DNA of 26,828 nt from NCBI GenBank assembly GCA_002454165.1, contig DKIG01000014.1, forward strand, positions 1 to 26,828, written 5' to 3'. Below, piece after piece: positions 15,832 through 23,724 of this stretch; positions within the stretch are counted from its first letter, which is position 1, and every line of letters starts with the position of its first letter. The notes under the pieces were generated by a model. It worked only from the letters and a program-made list of their open reading frames with translations, ran no database searches and was not told where the DNA came from. This stretch comes from Gammaproteobacteria bacterium UBA6724. GTDB lineage: Bacteria; Pseudomonadota; Gammaproteobacteria; Pseudomonadales; Azotimanducaceae. A program made the position numbers and the translations under genes.

Positions 15832-16041
15832 TCAAAAGGTCCGAGTCTGGTCTGAAGTAAACGTAAAAAGCCGTGCACGAGCCTGTTCACAATTACAGTC
15901 AGCCACCCAGTTGTGGGGCTTGCGTCCTTCATCCTGATGGCGTACATCATTCAGATAGGACGGATCAAATGGCACTAGCTTCTGATACAGTTCACTGCTT
16001 TTCTCCAATGAGGTATCAGACAGAGGTATAAATATTCTCAT
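15832..16041 (-). CDS. Small hypothetical protein, convergent with tRNA-Pro
   Basis: The 69-residue ORF begins MRIFIPLSDTSLEKSSELYQ, continues with LVPFDPSYLNDVRHQDEG, and ends seven bases from the tRNA. An N-terminal beta strand with MRIFIPL and the LVPFDP segment recalls short gammaproteobacterial hypothetical proteins, but I cannot name the family. The purine-rich AGGTG is 13 bases before the ATG, farther than ideal. A longer antisense frame through the tRNA (15759-15950) is an artefact. Treat as a plausible small gene of unknown function. Confidence 0.45.
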   Translation of the reverse strand: MRIFIPLSDTSLEKSSELYQKLVPFDPSYLNDVRHQDEGRKPHNWVADCNCEQARARLFTFTSDQTRTF

Positions 16042-16106
16042 TACTTTTTAATATCACCTCTCCCTTGTGTGGCTTCACATTAAACAAAAACATCTGCAAG
16101 GCAGAG

Positions 16107-16136
16107 TTGAAAGAAAGTGAAAGTTCCTTGTACTAA
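16107..16136 (+). promoter_or_regulatory. Possible promoter of the two-component operon
   Basis: TTGAAA (16107-16112), an 18-base spacer and TACTAA (16131-16136) form a moderate sigma-70 match, about 94 bases before the response regulator ATG. The remaining leader shows no other structure that I can identify. Confidence 0.35.
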
Positions 16137-16229
16137 TATGGAGAAGTAATGAATCATCTAGTGTGGAGTCAAGATTACAAACTGTGCCATATATCCTTAT
16201 TTTCTCGCTAAGACACAGCTGGAGAGCCC

Positions 16230-16928
16230 ATGGCTAAGTGTGTTGCTATTGTTGAAGACGATATTGATCAAAGAAATAATTATATTGATGCCATCACCAA
16301 GAAGGGGTATCAGGTAGTTGCCTATGGGGACCGGCAGGAAGCCCTGGCAGGTTTTGATGCGGAACTGCCAGACCTTGCCATTCTGGATATTATCCTGGGG
16401 GATGAAATTGACGCCGGGTTTGAGATATGTCGTGAATTGCTGGTCAGATCACCCTCGCTACCGGTGATTTTTCTTACCGAAAGAATTACCGAAATAGACA
16501 AGATCAGTGGCTTGCGCCTGGGCGCCTGGGATTACCTACCCAAGCCAATTTCTTTGAATTATCTTGCCGAGCGGATCAGTTCGCTACTTCGCATTAACAC
16601 CGTCAGGACATCGTCCGGGGGAAATATCAGCGCGGCAAAGACGGTCGGCGACATGTCGATTGATCAGGAAGCATGGCTGGTTTCCTGGCAGGGTCAGCCG
16701 ATCAATTTATCCGGCACTGAATTCCGCATGCTGGCGAAACTGGTGCGCATGCCGGGGCATGCCGTATCTTATGACACACTGATGGCAGCCACCATGCAGT
16801 CATTGGTGACCAACAACACGATCAACACTCATATGCGGAATATTCGAAAAAAATTCGAAAGCATTGACCCTGACTTTGACTGCATCAAGAGTGAATACGG
16901 ATACGGGTATCGCTGGGCTTCCGGATAA
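16230..16928 (+). CDS. OmpR-family response regulator, PdsR-like
   Basis: The 232-residue protein has a receiver domain (acidic pocket E9-D10-D11, phosphoacceptor D53 in LAILDI, T83, K105 in LPKPI) and a C-terminal winged-helix DNA-binding domain (about 130-232, LSGTEFRMLAKLV and INTHMRNIRKKF, ending SEYGYGYRW). The long insert after D53, LGDEIDAGFEICREL, and the run LPVIFLTER match the 'proteobacterial dedicated sortase system' response regulator family (TIGR03787) as I remember it. Members act with a CBM9-like sensor kinase, here the next gene, 19 bases downstream. No sortase or LPXTG-like target is in the window, so the sortase link is inference. It starts with ATG; GGAGAG lies just upstream. 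Confidence 0.88.
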   Translation: MAKCVAIVEDDIDQRNNYIDAITKKGYQVVAYGDRQEALAGFDAELPDLAILDIILGDEIDAGFEICRELLVRSPSLPVIFLTERITEIDKISGLRLGAWDYLPKPISLNYLAERISSLLRINTVRTSSGGNISAAKTVGDMSIDQEAWLVSWQGQPINLSGTEFRMLAKLVRMPGHAVSYDTLMAATMQSLVTNNTINTHMRNIRKKFESIDPDFDCIKSEYGYGYRWASG

Positions 16929-16947
16929 CAATAGTTATGAGGCTCAC

Positions 16948-19431
16948 TTGGCAATAGAAAACTCGGCGTCGCTAAAACATTCAAAAAAAGTGTCGGGACC
17001 AAGTCTCGGCATGAAGTTACTGATACTCATTAGCCTTGCGCTCATCGTTATTCCCTGGTTCGGTTATCTCTACCTCTCAGAGATGGAAGACTTTCTTGTT
17101 GACAGTCAAGGCAGTGCGCAACTACTAACCGCCGAAGGTATATCAACACTTTTGAACGGCAGATCGGACCTGTTTTACGAACTACCTCTTACCCCGGAAG
17201 GCTACGAACAACTCTACGCGCATCCTCTGAAAAATCCCATCCATATTGATGGTCGCGCCAATGACTGGGAAGATGTTATCGAATACAGCGCAGGTTTCGG
17301 TAGCATTGAGGAGCCTTCAGCGGCGCGTAGTAAAGAGCCCTCAGCGGCGCGTAGTAAAGACCCCTCAGCGGCGCCTAATAAAGACCCCTCAGCAGCGCGT
17401 AGTAAAGACCCCTCAGCGGTGTCTAACGAAGAGCCCTCAGCGATGCTTAATAAAGAGCCCTCAGTGGCGCCTAATGAAGACCCCTCAGCAATGCCTGATG
17501 AAGACCCCTCAGCGACGCCTGATGAAGAGCCCTCAGCAATGCCTGATGAAGACCCCTCAGCAATGCCTGATGAAGACCCCTCAGCGACGCCTGATAAAGA
17601 GCCCTCAGCCGCTCGTAATACCCCCCAAAAAAACCATCACTTCTATCTGTCAATCGGTGAACACAATGACCAACTTTATGCGCTGGTAACAGTGAGAGAC
17701 GAGAAACTCGTATTCAGAGATCGCAACATCCTGCGGCTGGATCTGTCCGACCATCTTCGCCTTACCTTCACCGACAAGGATGAGACCATTAGAAAAGTCG
17801 TCGTCACCATGACAGAACCAGGCATCACCTCTGCCTATGTTATTGAGAATGACTGGCGTTATGCGCTCCGAGGTGAGCCAGAAAACCGAATCCCAGGATT
17901 TATGCTGGTAACAGATGAGGGTTATGCTATTGAGTTTAGAATTCCCTTTGACCTCCTTGGCTCAGCCAGACAATTCGGGCTGGCGGTGGTTGATGTTGAT
18001 GATGCGGAAACCAGAGAGATTGTATCTATCACGGGAACGCTCCCTTCTACAGGTCAGAAAGCAGTCGGTCTGGTGTTGCTCAAGAGCCCAGAGGTGCTAC
18101 GCATCATAGATGGCTTGGGATACTCTGGTGCTAACATCCAGGTGATTGACGCGCAAAAACAAGTCCGGGCAGAAGTAGGCAGTTACGAAACAAATCTACA
18201 GGATTCAACCAAGAAAGATGAAACCTGGCTATCCTTAATTGATTCACTGATGGCACCACTGTACAGCCTCATCAAAACTAACCTCAGAGCGGACACCTTT
18301 AAGATTGATGATGCGGTGCTTAGCATGGCGTTAGCGGGGCAACCTAGTTACCAGAAACGTTTGTCCCAAGGAGAAGGGGAAATAATTATCGCGGGGCACC
18401 CTATTATCATCCAGGATAAAATCATCGGCGCGGTTTTGCTCAAACAAAACACCAACAATATTCTAGAACTCAGACGAGACGCACTGAAAAGAATCATCAA
18501 CCTTTCAATGGTTTCATTGATTATCTTTGTTGCTCTCACCTTCGGATTTTCACTGCGCCTTGCAAGCCGGATCAGTAAACTCGGTGCGGAAACAAGCAAC
18601 GCCATTGACGTCCATGGCAGATTAAAGACAAACCAAATTATTGCTGAGACGCTTTCCGGTGATGAAATTGGAGACATGGCACGTAGCATTTCAGACATGT
18701 TGGCAAGATTGCATCAATATAATCATTTTCTAGAGAGTATGCCGAGAACCCTCCGGCATGAAATAAACAACCCCCTCAATACGCTTTCTACTTCCTTACA
18801 AAATCTTGAAATTGAACAATCACCTGCCGCCAGGCAGAAATATCTTGAAGCAGCAAAGCGCGGTGTAACCAGAATCGGGAGTATCGTGCAAAGTCTGGCA
18901 GATGCCGCCAGCCTGGAAGATGCCCTACAGGCAGAAGAGGTTGAAGTGATTGATATCTACCAGTTGATACGAAACTATCTGCTTAACTGTCGCACCTCAC
19001 ATCCAAACCGAAAATTCAACTATCAAGGTACCACCACTAGCGTCCTGGTCAGGATGTCTGACTATAGGGTGGAGCAGTTGCTGGACAAGTTGATTGATAA
19101 CGCGGTGGACTTTTCCGAGACAGACGGGACAATCACGGTGAGCATGTACACAGATTTAGAAAATTTGACTCTCTTTGTCAGCAATTCCGGGGCGCAGATT
19201 CCATCGGAAATGCTTGAAAATATTTTTAACAGCATGGTGTCCATTCGTGAAGCCAATATAGCCAACCGTCTGCATTTTGGTATGGGTCTCTATGTTGTTC
19301 GAATCATTGCCGAGCATCATGGAGGAGGCGTAACTGCTATCAATGCCGCCGACGGTCAAAGCGTCACCATCCGGGTCACGCTACCCGTCCACCAGGAGCA
19401 ACCAACCCAGAACCAGTCACTTGCATCCTAA
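16948..19431 (+). CDS. Sensor histidine kinase, PdsS-like, with a 13-unit repeat in the sensor domain
   Basis: The 827-residue membrane kinase is numbered from TTG 16948. A first membrane helix (about 23-43) is followed by a periplasmic region. A CBM9-like sensor domain begins with HIDGRANDWEDV near residue 100 and resumes with FYLSIGEHNDQLYALVTV. Between these two parts lies a 104-residue stretch of 13 octapeptides (122-225). A second membrane helix (about 515-535) precedes a HAMP-like linker, HisKA with the phosphoacceptor H604 in RHEINNPLNTL, and an HATPase domain (N718 in DNAVD, GMGLYVV at 778-784). The TTG start has GAGG five bases upstream, 19 bases after the regulator's stop; an upstream TTG at 16864 overlaps the regulator and an ATG at 17011 lacks a ribosome site. 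Family resemblance is to TIGR03785 kinases of marine proteobacteria. The repeat is the odd feature: it also sits in topA. Confidence 0.87.
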   Translation: MAIENSASLKHSKKVSGPSLGMKLLILISLALIVIPWFGYLYLSEMEDFLVDSQGSAQLLTAEGISTLLNGRSDLFYELPLTPEGYEQLYAHPLKNPIHIDGRANDWEDVIEYSAGFGSIEEPSAARSKEPSAARSKDPSAAPNKDPSAARSKDPSAVSNEEPSAMLNKEPSVAPNEDPSAMPDEDPSATPDEEPSAMPDEDPSAMPDEDPSATPDKEPSAARNTPQKNHHFYLSIGEHNDQLYALVTVRDEKLVFRDRNILRLDLSDHLRLTFTDKDETIRKVVVTMTEPGITSAYVIENDWRYALRGEPENRIPGFMLVTDEGYAIEFRIPFDLLGSARQFGLAVVDVDDAETREIVSITGTLPSTGQKAVGLVLLKSPEVLRIIDGLGYSGANIQVIDAQKQVRAEVGSYETNLQDSTKKDETWLSLIDSLMAPLYSLIKTNLRADTFKIDDAVLSMALAGQPSYQKRLSQGEGEIIIAGHPIIIQDKIIGAVLLKQNTNNILELRRDALKRIINLSMVSLIIFVALTFGFSLRLASRISKLGAETSNAIDVHGRLKTNQIIAETLSGDEIGDMARSISDMLARLHQYNHFLESMPRTLRHEINNPLNTLSTSLQNLEIEQSPAARQKYLEAAKRGVTRIGSIVQSLADAASLEDALQAEEVEVIDIYQLIRNYLLNCRTSHPNRKFNYQGTTTSVLVRMSDYRVEQLLDKLIDNAVDFSETDGTITVSMYTDLENLTLFVSNSGAQIPSEMLENIFNSMVSIREANIANRLHFGMGLYVVRIIAEHHGGGVTAINAADGQSVTIRVTLPVHQEQPTQNQSLAS
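17311..17622 (+). repeat. 13-unit 24-bp tandem repeat inside the kinase gene
   Basis: Thirteen exact 24-base periods encode octapeptides such as EPSAARSK, DPSAAPNK, EPSAMLNK, DPSAMPDE and DPSATPDE. Position 1 is Glu or Asp, and PS at positions 2-3 never changes. The first two units are nearly identical to the topA units, later ones diverge (MPDE, TPDE), and the last reads EPSAARN. Substitutions cluster in the second half of the unit, while the CCCTCAG core is strongly kept. Confidence 0.97.
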
Positions 19432-19481
19432 GGACAAAACCTGCTCTCACCGCCTCATTACCCCGCCATACGCACCTCGTC

Positions 19482-19558
19482 TGTCATTCTGACGAAAGCC
19501 TGAATCCAGGCATAAGACGTCAAGGGCTAAGCCTTAACCTCAGCAAGAATGACGGACA
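19482..19558. repeat. Imperfect inverted-repeat element upstream of ahcY
   Basis: GTCATTCT (19483-19490) pairs with AGAATGAC (19546-19553), bracketing about 55 bases with an inner hairpin GCCTG-aatc-CAGGC (19498-19511). The motif resembles the common 'GTCATTC...GAATCCAGG' intergenic repeats of proteobacteria. No transposase is associated. Only this one copy is visible here. Confidence 0.55.
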
Positions 19559-19709
19559 GTCCCAGGTCCTGCGAAAATGACCGGGCTATTGCTGTATAGT
19601 GGCGGGGTCGTTAGTGGCAGGGTTAGCGGCGGGATTCTGGGGCGAGTGTTTTCTCCCCTGCATTGTTCATCTGCAATCAATCAACGGATTGACCGGAATA
19701 ATAAGCTAC

Positions 19710-21077
19710 ATGGCAAATACAGATTACAAAATTGCCGACCTCAGCCTGGCAGAGTTTGGCCGTAAGGAAATTCAACTTGCAGAGGCAGAAATGCCCGCGC
19801 TTATGGCGTTAAGGGAAAAATACCAGGCCGAACAACCTCTCGCGGGCGCAAAGATTATCGGTTGTATTCACATGACCATCCAGACCGCCGTGTTGATTGA
19901 GACCCTGGCGGTCTTGGGTGCCAAAGTCAGATGGTCATCCTGTAATATTTTCTCCACCCAGGATCATGCCGCCGCCGCCATCGCAGCAAAAGGCTTTCCT
20001 GTTTACGCCTGGAAAGGTGAAACCGATGAAGAATTTTTCTGGTGTATTGAACAGACTATATTGCAGGATGGTAAACCCTGGGATGCCAACATGATTCTTG
20101 ACGATGGCGGCGACCTAACAGCGATGGTGCATAAAAAGTATCCGCAATTACTAGAAAAAATTCACGGCATTACCGAAGAAACTACAACCGGCATGCATCG
20201 GCTGTATGAAATGCTGCAACAGGGAGAACTCAGGGTGCCGGTCATCAATGTGAATGATTCGGTAACTAAATCAAAGAACGACAACAAGTATGGCTGCCGT
20301 CATAGCCTAAACGACGCCATAAAGCGCGCCACAGACAGGCTCCTGGCAGGCAAGGGCGCGCTGGTGATCGGATACGGAGATGTTGGCAAGGGCTCGGCAC
20401 AAAGCCTCCGTCAGGAAGGCATGATCGTCAGAGTCGTGGAGATTGACCCTATTTGTGCCATGCAAGCCTGCATGGACGGCTACGAGGTCGTCTCGCCCTA
20501 CCTGGATGGCATCAACACCGGAAAGTTGGAAGACATAGATAGATCGCTGATGGCAAAAACTGACCTCATCGTCACCTGCACCGGAAACATTAAAGTCTGC
20601 GATGCCAACATGCTACAAACACTCGCCCCCAATGCCATCGTCTGCAACATTGGTCACTTTGATACTGAAATTGATACCCAATTCATGCGGCAGCATTGGC
20701 AATGGGATGAAGTGAAGCTCCAGGTTCATAAGATATATAGAAGCGAAAACAAAAAGGACTACATCCTCCTCCTGTCTGAAGGACGGCTAGTGAATCTGGG
20801 CAATGCCACTGGTCACCCCAGCCGGATTATGGACGGTTCATTTGCTAATCAGGTACTTGCTCAGATGTATCTCTACTCACGCGCCTGGGCTGACCACGAC
20901 CCTAAGCAACGCCAGGATGTCACCATTGAGGTGCTACCGAAGGCGCTTGATGAAGAAGTCGCCCATTATATGGTCCAGGGTTTTGGTGGCACAGTAACGA
21001 GGCTCACCAGCAAGCAGGCTGAGTATATTAATGTTCCTCCAGAGGGACCTTTTAAGTCAGACCGTTACAAATACTGA
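19710..21077 (+). CDS. ahcY: Adenosylhomocysteinase
   Basis: The 455-residue enzyme reversibly splits S-adenosylhomocysteine into adenosine and homocysteine, keeping methylation cycles running in the cytosol. Visible features are GCIHMTIQTA (51-60, with H54), SSCNIFSTQDHAAAA, the DDGGDLT segment (131-137), E157 in TEETTTG, K187 and D191 region VTKSKNDNKYG, the NAD-binding Rossmann motif GYGDVGKGSA (221-230), and the C-terminal SDRYKY. I take the ATG at 19710 (MANTDYKIAD), the usual N-terminus; an in-frame start at 19599 would add 37 unrelated residues. A GGA-rich stretch about 14 bases upstream is a weak ribosome site. No SAH riboswitch consensus is visible in the 278-base upstream gap. Confidence 0.96.
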   Translation: MANTDYKIADLSLAEFGRKEIQLAEAEMPALMALREKYQAEQPLAGAKIIGCIHMTIQTAVLIETLAVLGAKVRWSSCNIFSTQDHAAAAIAAKGFPVYAWKGETDEEFFWCIEQTILQDGKPWDANMILDDGGDLTAMVHKKYPQLLEKIHGITEETTTGMHRLYEMLQQGELRVPVINVNDSVTKSKNDNKYGCRHSLNDAIKRATDRLLAGKGALVIGYGDVGKGSAQSLRQEGMIVRVVEIDPICAMQACMDGYEVVSPYLDGINTGKLEDIDRSLMAKTDLIVTCTGNIKVCDANMLQTLAPNAIVCNIGHFDTEIDTQFMRQHWQWDEVKLQVHKIYRSENKKDYILLLSEGRLVNLGNATGHPSRIMDGSFANQVLAQMYLYSRAWADHDPKQRQDVTIEVLPKALDEEVAHYMVQGFGGTVTRLTSKQAEYINVPPEGPFKSDRYKY

Positions 21078-21164
21078 CCTGCTTACCGGATTGATGTCAT
21101 GAATGACTCTATTGAGTGCTGAACTCCCTTCCACCCGCGGCTATAACACAAAGGATACCAACGA

Positions 21165-22115
21165 GTGGCAATCAAGAACGAAGACAAGTTGTGCAGTATT
21201 GATTCTATTCAGAATAATTTTGAATCACTGAATTACATTTGCAGTCCGGAGATAGCGACAGCGGTCTATCTCAGCTACCATCTTGAAAAACCGGTGCTGA
21301 TTGAAGGCCCCCCTGGCGTTGGCAAGACAGAACTGGCGAAGACCACCGCAGACATGCTGGGTCTACCCTGCATTCGGCTCCAATGTTACGAGGGACTGGA
21401 TGAATCAAAAGCAATCTATGAATGGAAATACGGCAAACAGTTGCTATACACCCAAGTGCTCAAGGAAGCACTGAGGGAAATTCTTGGCGGCGCCAAAGGC
21501 TTATCAGACTCGGTCGCCAAGTTACACGAATTTGGTGACATTTTTTTCTCTGAGGATTTTCTGGAACCCAGACCATTATTGAAAGCCCTGCAGGAAGAAG
21601 ACAGTTGTGTTCTGTTGATTGACGAAGTGGACAAGTCAGATCACGAATTTGAATCTTTGTTGCTGGAAATGCTTTCCGACTACCAACTGTCCATTCCGGA
21701 AATCGGTACCGTCAAGGCAATACCCGACAAGAAGCCCATCATCTTCCTCACCAGTAACAATAGTCGTGAAATCAGCGATGCGCTTAAGCGACGTTGCCTG
21801 CATCTGTATATCCCCTTCCCTGACTCTGAGCTTGAAGGGCGTATCGTGAAAGCCAGGATTCCGGAAATTCCGGAACGGTTGCGGCAGCAACTGGTGAGAT
21901 TCATTCAGGAGTTACGGGAAATGGATCTGAAAAAGGTACCAGCCATCAGCGAAACTATTGACTGGGCAAGAACGCTGCTCCTACTGCATACGGAATCTCT
22001 CAACCCGGATCTGGTACGGCAGACGCTCAATGTTATTCTGAAATTTCAGGAAGATGTTGAAACCGTGGAAGCCGAGTTGCAGAGCATCACCCACCGCGCC
22101 ATCAAAAGCATATAA
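21165..22115 (+). CDS. MoxR-family AAA+ ATPase
   Basis: The 316-residue AAA+ protein of the MoxR/CbbQ/NorQ group has Walker A GPPGVGKTE (48-56), Walker B LLIDEVDKSD (150-159, D153 and E154), and sensor 1 asparagine N198 in LTSNNSRE. The GTG start at 21165 has AGGA about nine bases upstream. A CoxE-type VWA gene follows. Known MoxR/VWA pairs act as chaperones that activate or insert metal into a partner enzyme. The substrate is not evident; ahcY just upstream (87-base gap) is not an expected partner. Confidence 0.9.
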   Translation: MAIKNEDKLCSIDSIQNNFESLNYICSPEIATAVYLSYHLEKPVLIEGPPGVGKTELAKTTADMLGLPCIRLQCYEGLDESKAIYEWKYGKQLLYTQVLKEALREILGGAKGLSDSVAKLHEFGDIFFSEDFLEPRPLLKALQEEDSCVLLIDEVDKSDHEFESLLLEMLSDYQLSIPEIGTVKAIPDKKPIIFLTSNNSREISDALKRRCLHLYIPFPDSELEGRIVKARIPEIPERLRQQLVRFIQELREMDLKKVPAISETIDWARTLLLLHTESLNPDLVRQTLNVILKFQEDVETVEAELQSITHRAIKSI

Positions 22116-22169
22116 GAAATTGGTGCATTGCATGCCCGATGCGCGACTAATTGTTTCACGAGCTCTGCC

Positions 22170-23651
22170 ATGACCCAGATGCAGGATACGCTGGTTGATT
22201 TCATCAAGGTGCTACGAACCGCTGACATCAAGGTGTCCCCTGCTGAAACACTGGACGCTGTACAGACCGTTGATATCATCGGTATAGAAGATCGGCAATG
22301 CCTTAAAAATTCCCTCTCCCTAGTGCTGTCAAAGACTCCCGAAGAAAAGGTAGCCTTCAATGACTGCTTTGAGAGGTACTTCACCTTTGACAAGATGCAA
22401 ACAACCACCCTGGGTTTGACCGCGCCGCCCCCCATGCCGATAGGCGATGCGTCAAAGGATGGTGAATTTGCACCTGAAGTTACCGCGAAGACAAATTCAC
22501 AACACCAGGCAGGCGGCGGCGATGGTGGTGGAGATGCGCAAGACTGGAGTCAGAGCGATGCTGAGATTGATTTTGAGCCCCTCTCACCCAGCTCAGTACT
22601 GGGTAAACTACTGCTTGACGGCAACCGAATGGAAATCATGATTGCCCTAGCGGAAGCCGGACGGGAAATTAATGTCAAACAGATTGTCGTCTTCACTCAG
22701 AAGGGACTTTATACCCGCAAGATAATGGAGGCGATGGGTTTGCAATGCCTGCAGTATGAAGTCACCGAATTGCAAGCCGGGGGTAGCAGACCAGAAATAC
22801 ACCTGGCAGGACGACTTAAGAATGCTCGCGATCTGTTGCGTGAACAGGTGCGCGACTATGTTGAGAAGCAGTTCCTCCTCCACGCCGATGAGTCTGGCAG
22901 GCAGGTACGAGAGGAACTGCTCAGGAAGGTCAAACTGTCCAACCTGGAAAAGCGCAACGTCAAGCAGGTCCAAGAAATCCTGTTGAAAATGGCGAAAAAA
23001 CTTATCGCTGTCCATTCAAAGCGTAGAAAGACATTCAAGCGAGGTCAGCTTGATGTTCGTAAAACATTGCGTAACAACATGCAGTACGACGGTATGTTGT
23101 TTCATATCAAGTGGAGGTCGCAAAAAGTTGACCGTCCCAAAGTCATCTGTATCTGCGATGTCAGCGGCTCCGTGAGTAATTATTCTCGTTTTCTGCTCAT
23201 GCTCCTCTATAGCCTGGCTGAGATTCTACCCAAAGTACGTTCCTTTGCATTTTCATCCGATCTCGGCGAGGTGACCCAGCTCTTTGCAAATACCACACTG
23301 GAAGACGCCATGGCAAAAACCATGCGCGACTACGGTAACGGGTCAACCGACTATGGTCAGATGTTGATGGATTTCAAGAGTCATCACCTGAAGGATGTGA
23401 ACCAGAAAACCACTATTATCATCCTCGGTGACGCCCGCAATAATTACGGTGAACCCAAGGCTGAAATTCTGAGGGAAATGTACGACAAGGCGCAGCATGT
23501 TATCTGGCTGAATCCGGAACCAAGATCAAGTTGGACTATTGGTGATGCAGAAATGAAAAAGTACGCACCCTGCTGCCATCAGGTTGAGGTGTGTAATTCG
23601 CTATTGCATCTGGAAGGGGTGGTTTCTAATTTGCTCAGAAGATCCGGGTAA
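22170..23651 (+). CDS. VWA-domain protein, CoxE family
   Basis: The 493-residue protein ends in a von Willebrand A domain. The metal-ion-dependent adhesion site is DVSGS (D330, S332, S334), followed by T393 in NGSTDY and the later LGDARNNYGEPK. The CoxE-like pattern (VCICD..GSV with RSFAFSSDL) fits VWA partners of MoxR ATPases. The N-terminal 300 residues are a helical, charged region with a glycine-rich segment (AGGGDGGGDAQD). The ATG at 22170 lacks a strong ribosome site; a TTG at 22128 would add 14 residues. It follows the MoxR gene by 54 bases. The terminator at 23681 ends the unit. Confidence 0.88.
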   Translation: MTQMQDTLVDFIKVLRTADIKVSPAETLDAVQTVDIIGIEDRQCLKNSLSLVLSKTPEEKVAFNDCFERYFTFDKMQTTTLGLTAPPPMPIGDASKDGEFAPEVTAKTNSQHQAGGGDGGGDAQDWSQSDAEIDFEPLSPSSVLGKLLLDGNRMEIMIALAEAGREINVKQIVVFTQKGLYTRKIMEAMGLQCLQYEVTELQAGGSRPEIHLAGRLKNARDLLREQVRDYVEKQFLLHADESGRQVREELLRKVKLSNLEKRNVKQVQEILLKMAKKLIAVHSKRRKTFKRGQLDVRKTLRNNMQYDGMLFHIKWRSQKVDRPKVICICDVSGSVSNYSRFLLMLLYSLAEILPKVRSFAFSSDLGEVTQLFANTTLEDAMAKTMRDYGNGSTDYGQMLMDFKSHHLKDVNQKTTIIILGDARNNYGEPKAEILREMYDKAQHVIWLNPEPRSSWTIGDAEMKKYAPCCHQVEVCNSLLHLEGVVSNLLRRSG

Positions 23652-23672
23652 CAGACTCCGATAAACCAGTTT

Positions 23673-23708
23673 CAAAAAAAAGCCGCGACATATCGCGGCT
23701 TTTTTTGT
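23673..23708. terminator. Bidirectional intrinsic terminator
   Basis: The eight-base stem AGCCGCGA/TCGCGGCT with loop CATA is flanked by an A-run upstream and a T-run downstream, so it can work on both strands. It sits between the convergent VWA gene and the TonB-dependent receptor. Confidence 0.93.
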
Positions 23709-23724
23709 TACTGATGGAAGGAGT

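Noticed and set aside
15759..15950. Minus-strand ORF containing WRDLNSRPLPPEG
   Set aside because: It is the antisense translation of tRNA-Pro, a well-known false gene prediction pattern.
17311..17622. CRISPR array
   Set aside because: The period is exactly 24 bases with no spacers, and it is in frame inside a kinase gene; no cas gene is present.
17246..17689. Plus-strand ORF of 147 codons in another frame
   Set aside because: The repeat unit has no stop in this frame, so its length follows from the repeat; the kinase frame carries real domains.
19432..19709. SAH riboswitch upstream of ahcY
   Set aside because: Such riboswitches are frequent here, but I see no conserved GAGGAGCGCTGC-like core in this gap.
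22132..22173. 13-codon ORF overlapping the VWA gene start
   Set aside because: The stop/start overlap (ATGA) is suggestive, but the ORF lacks a ribosome site and is too short to distinguish from chance.
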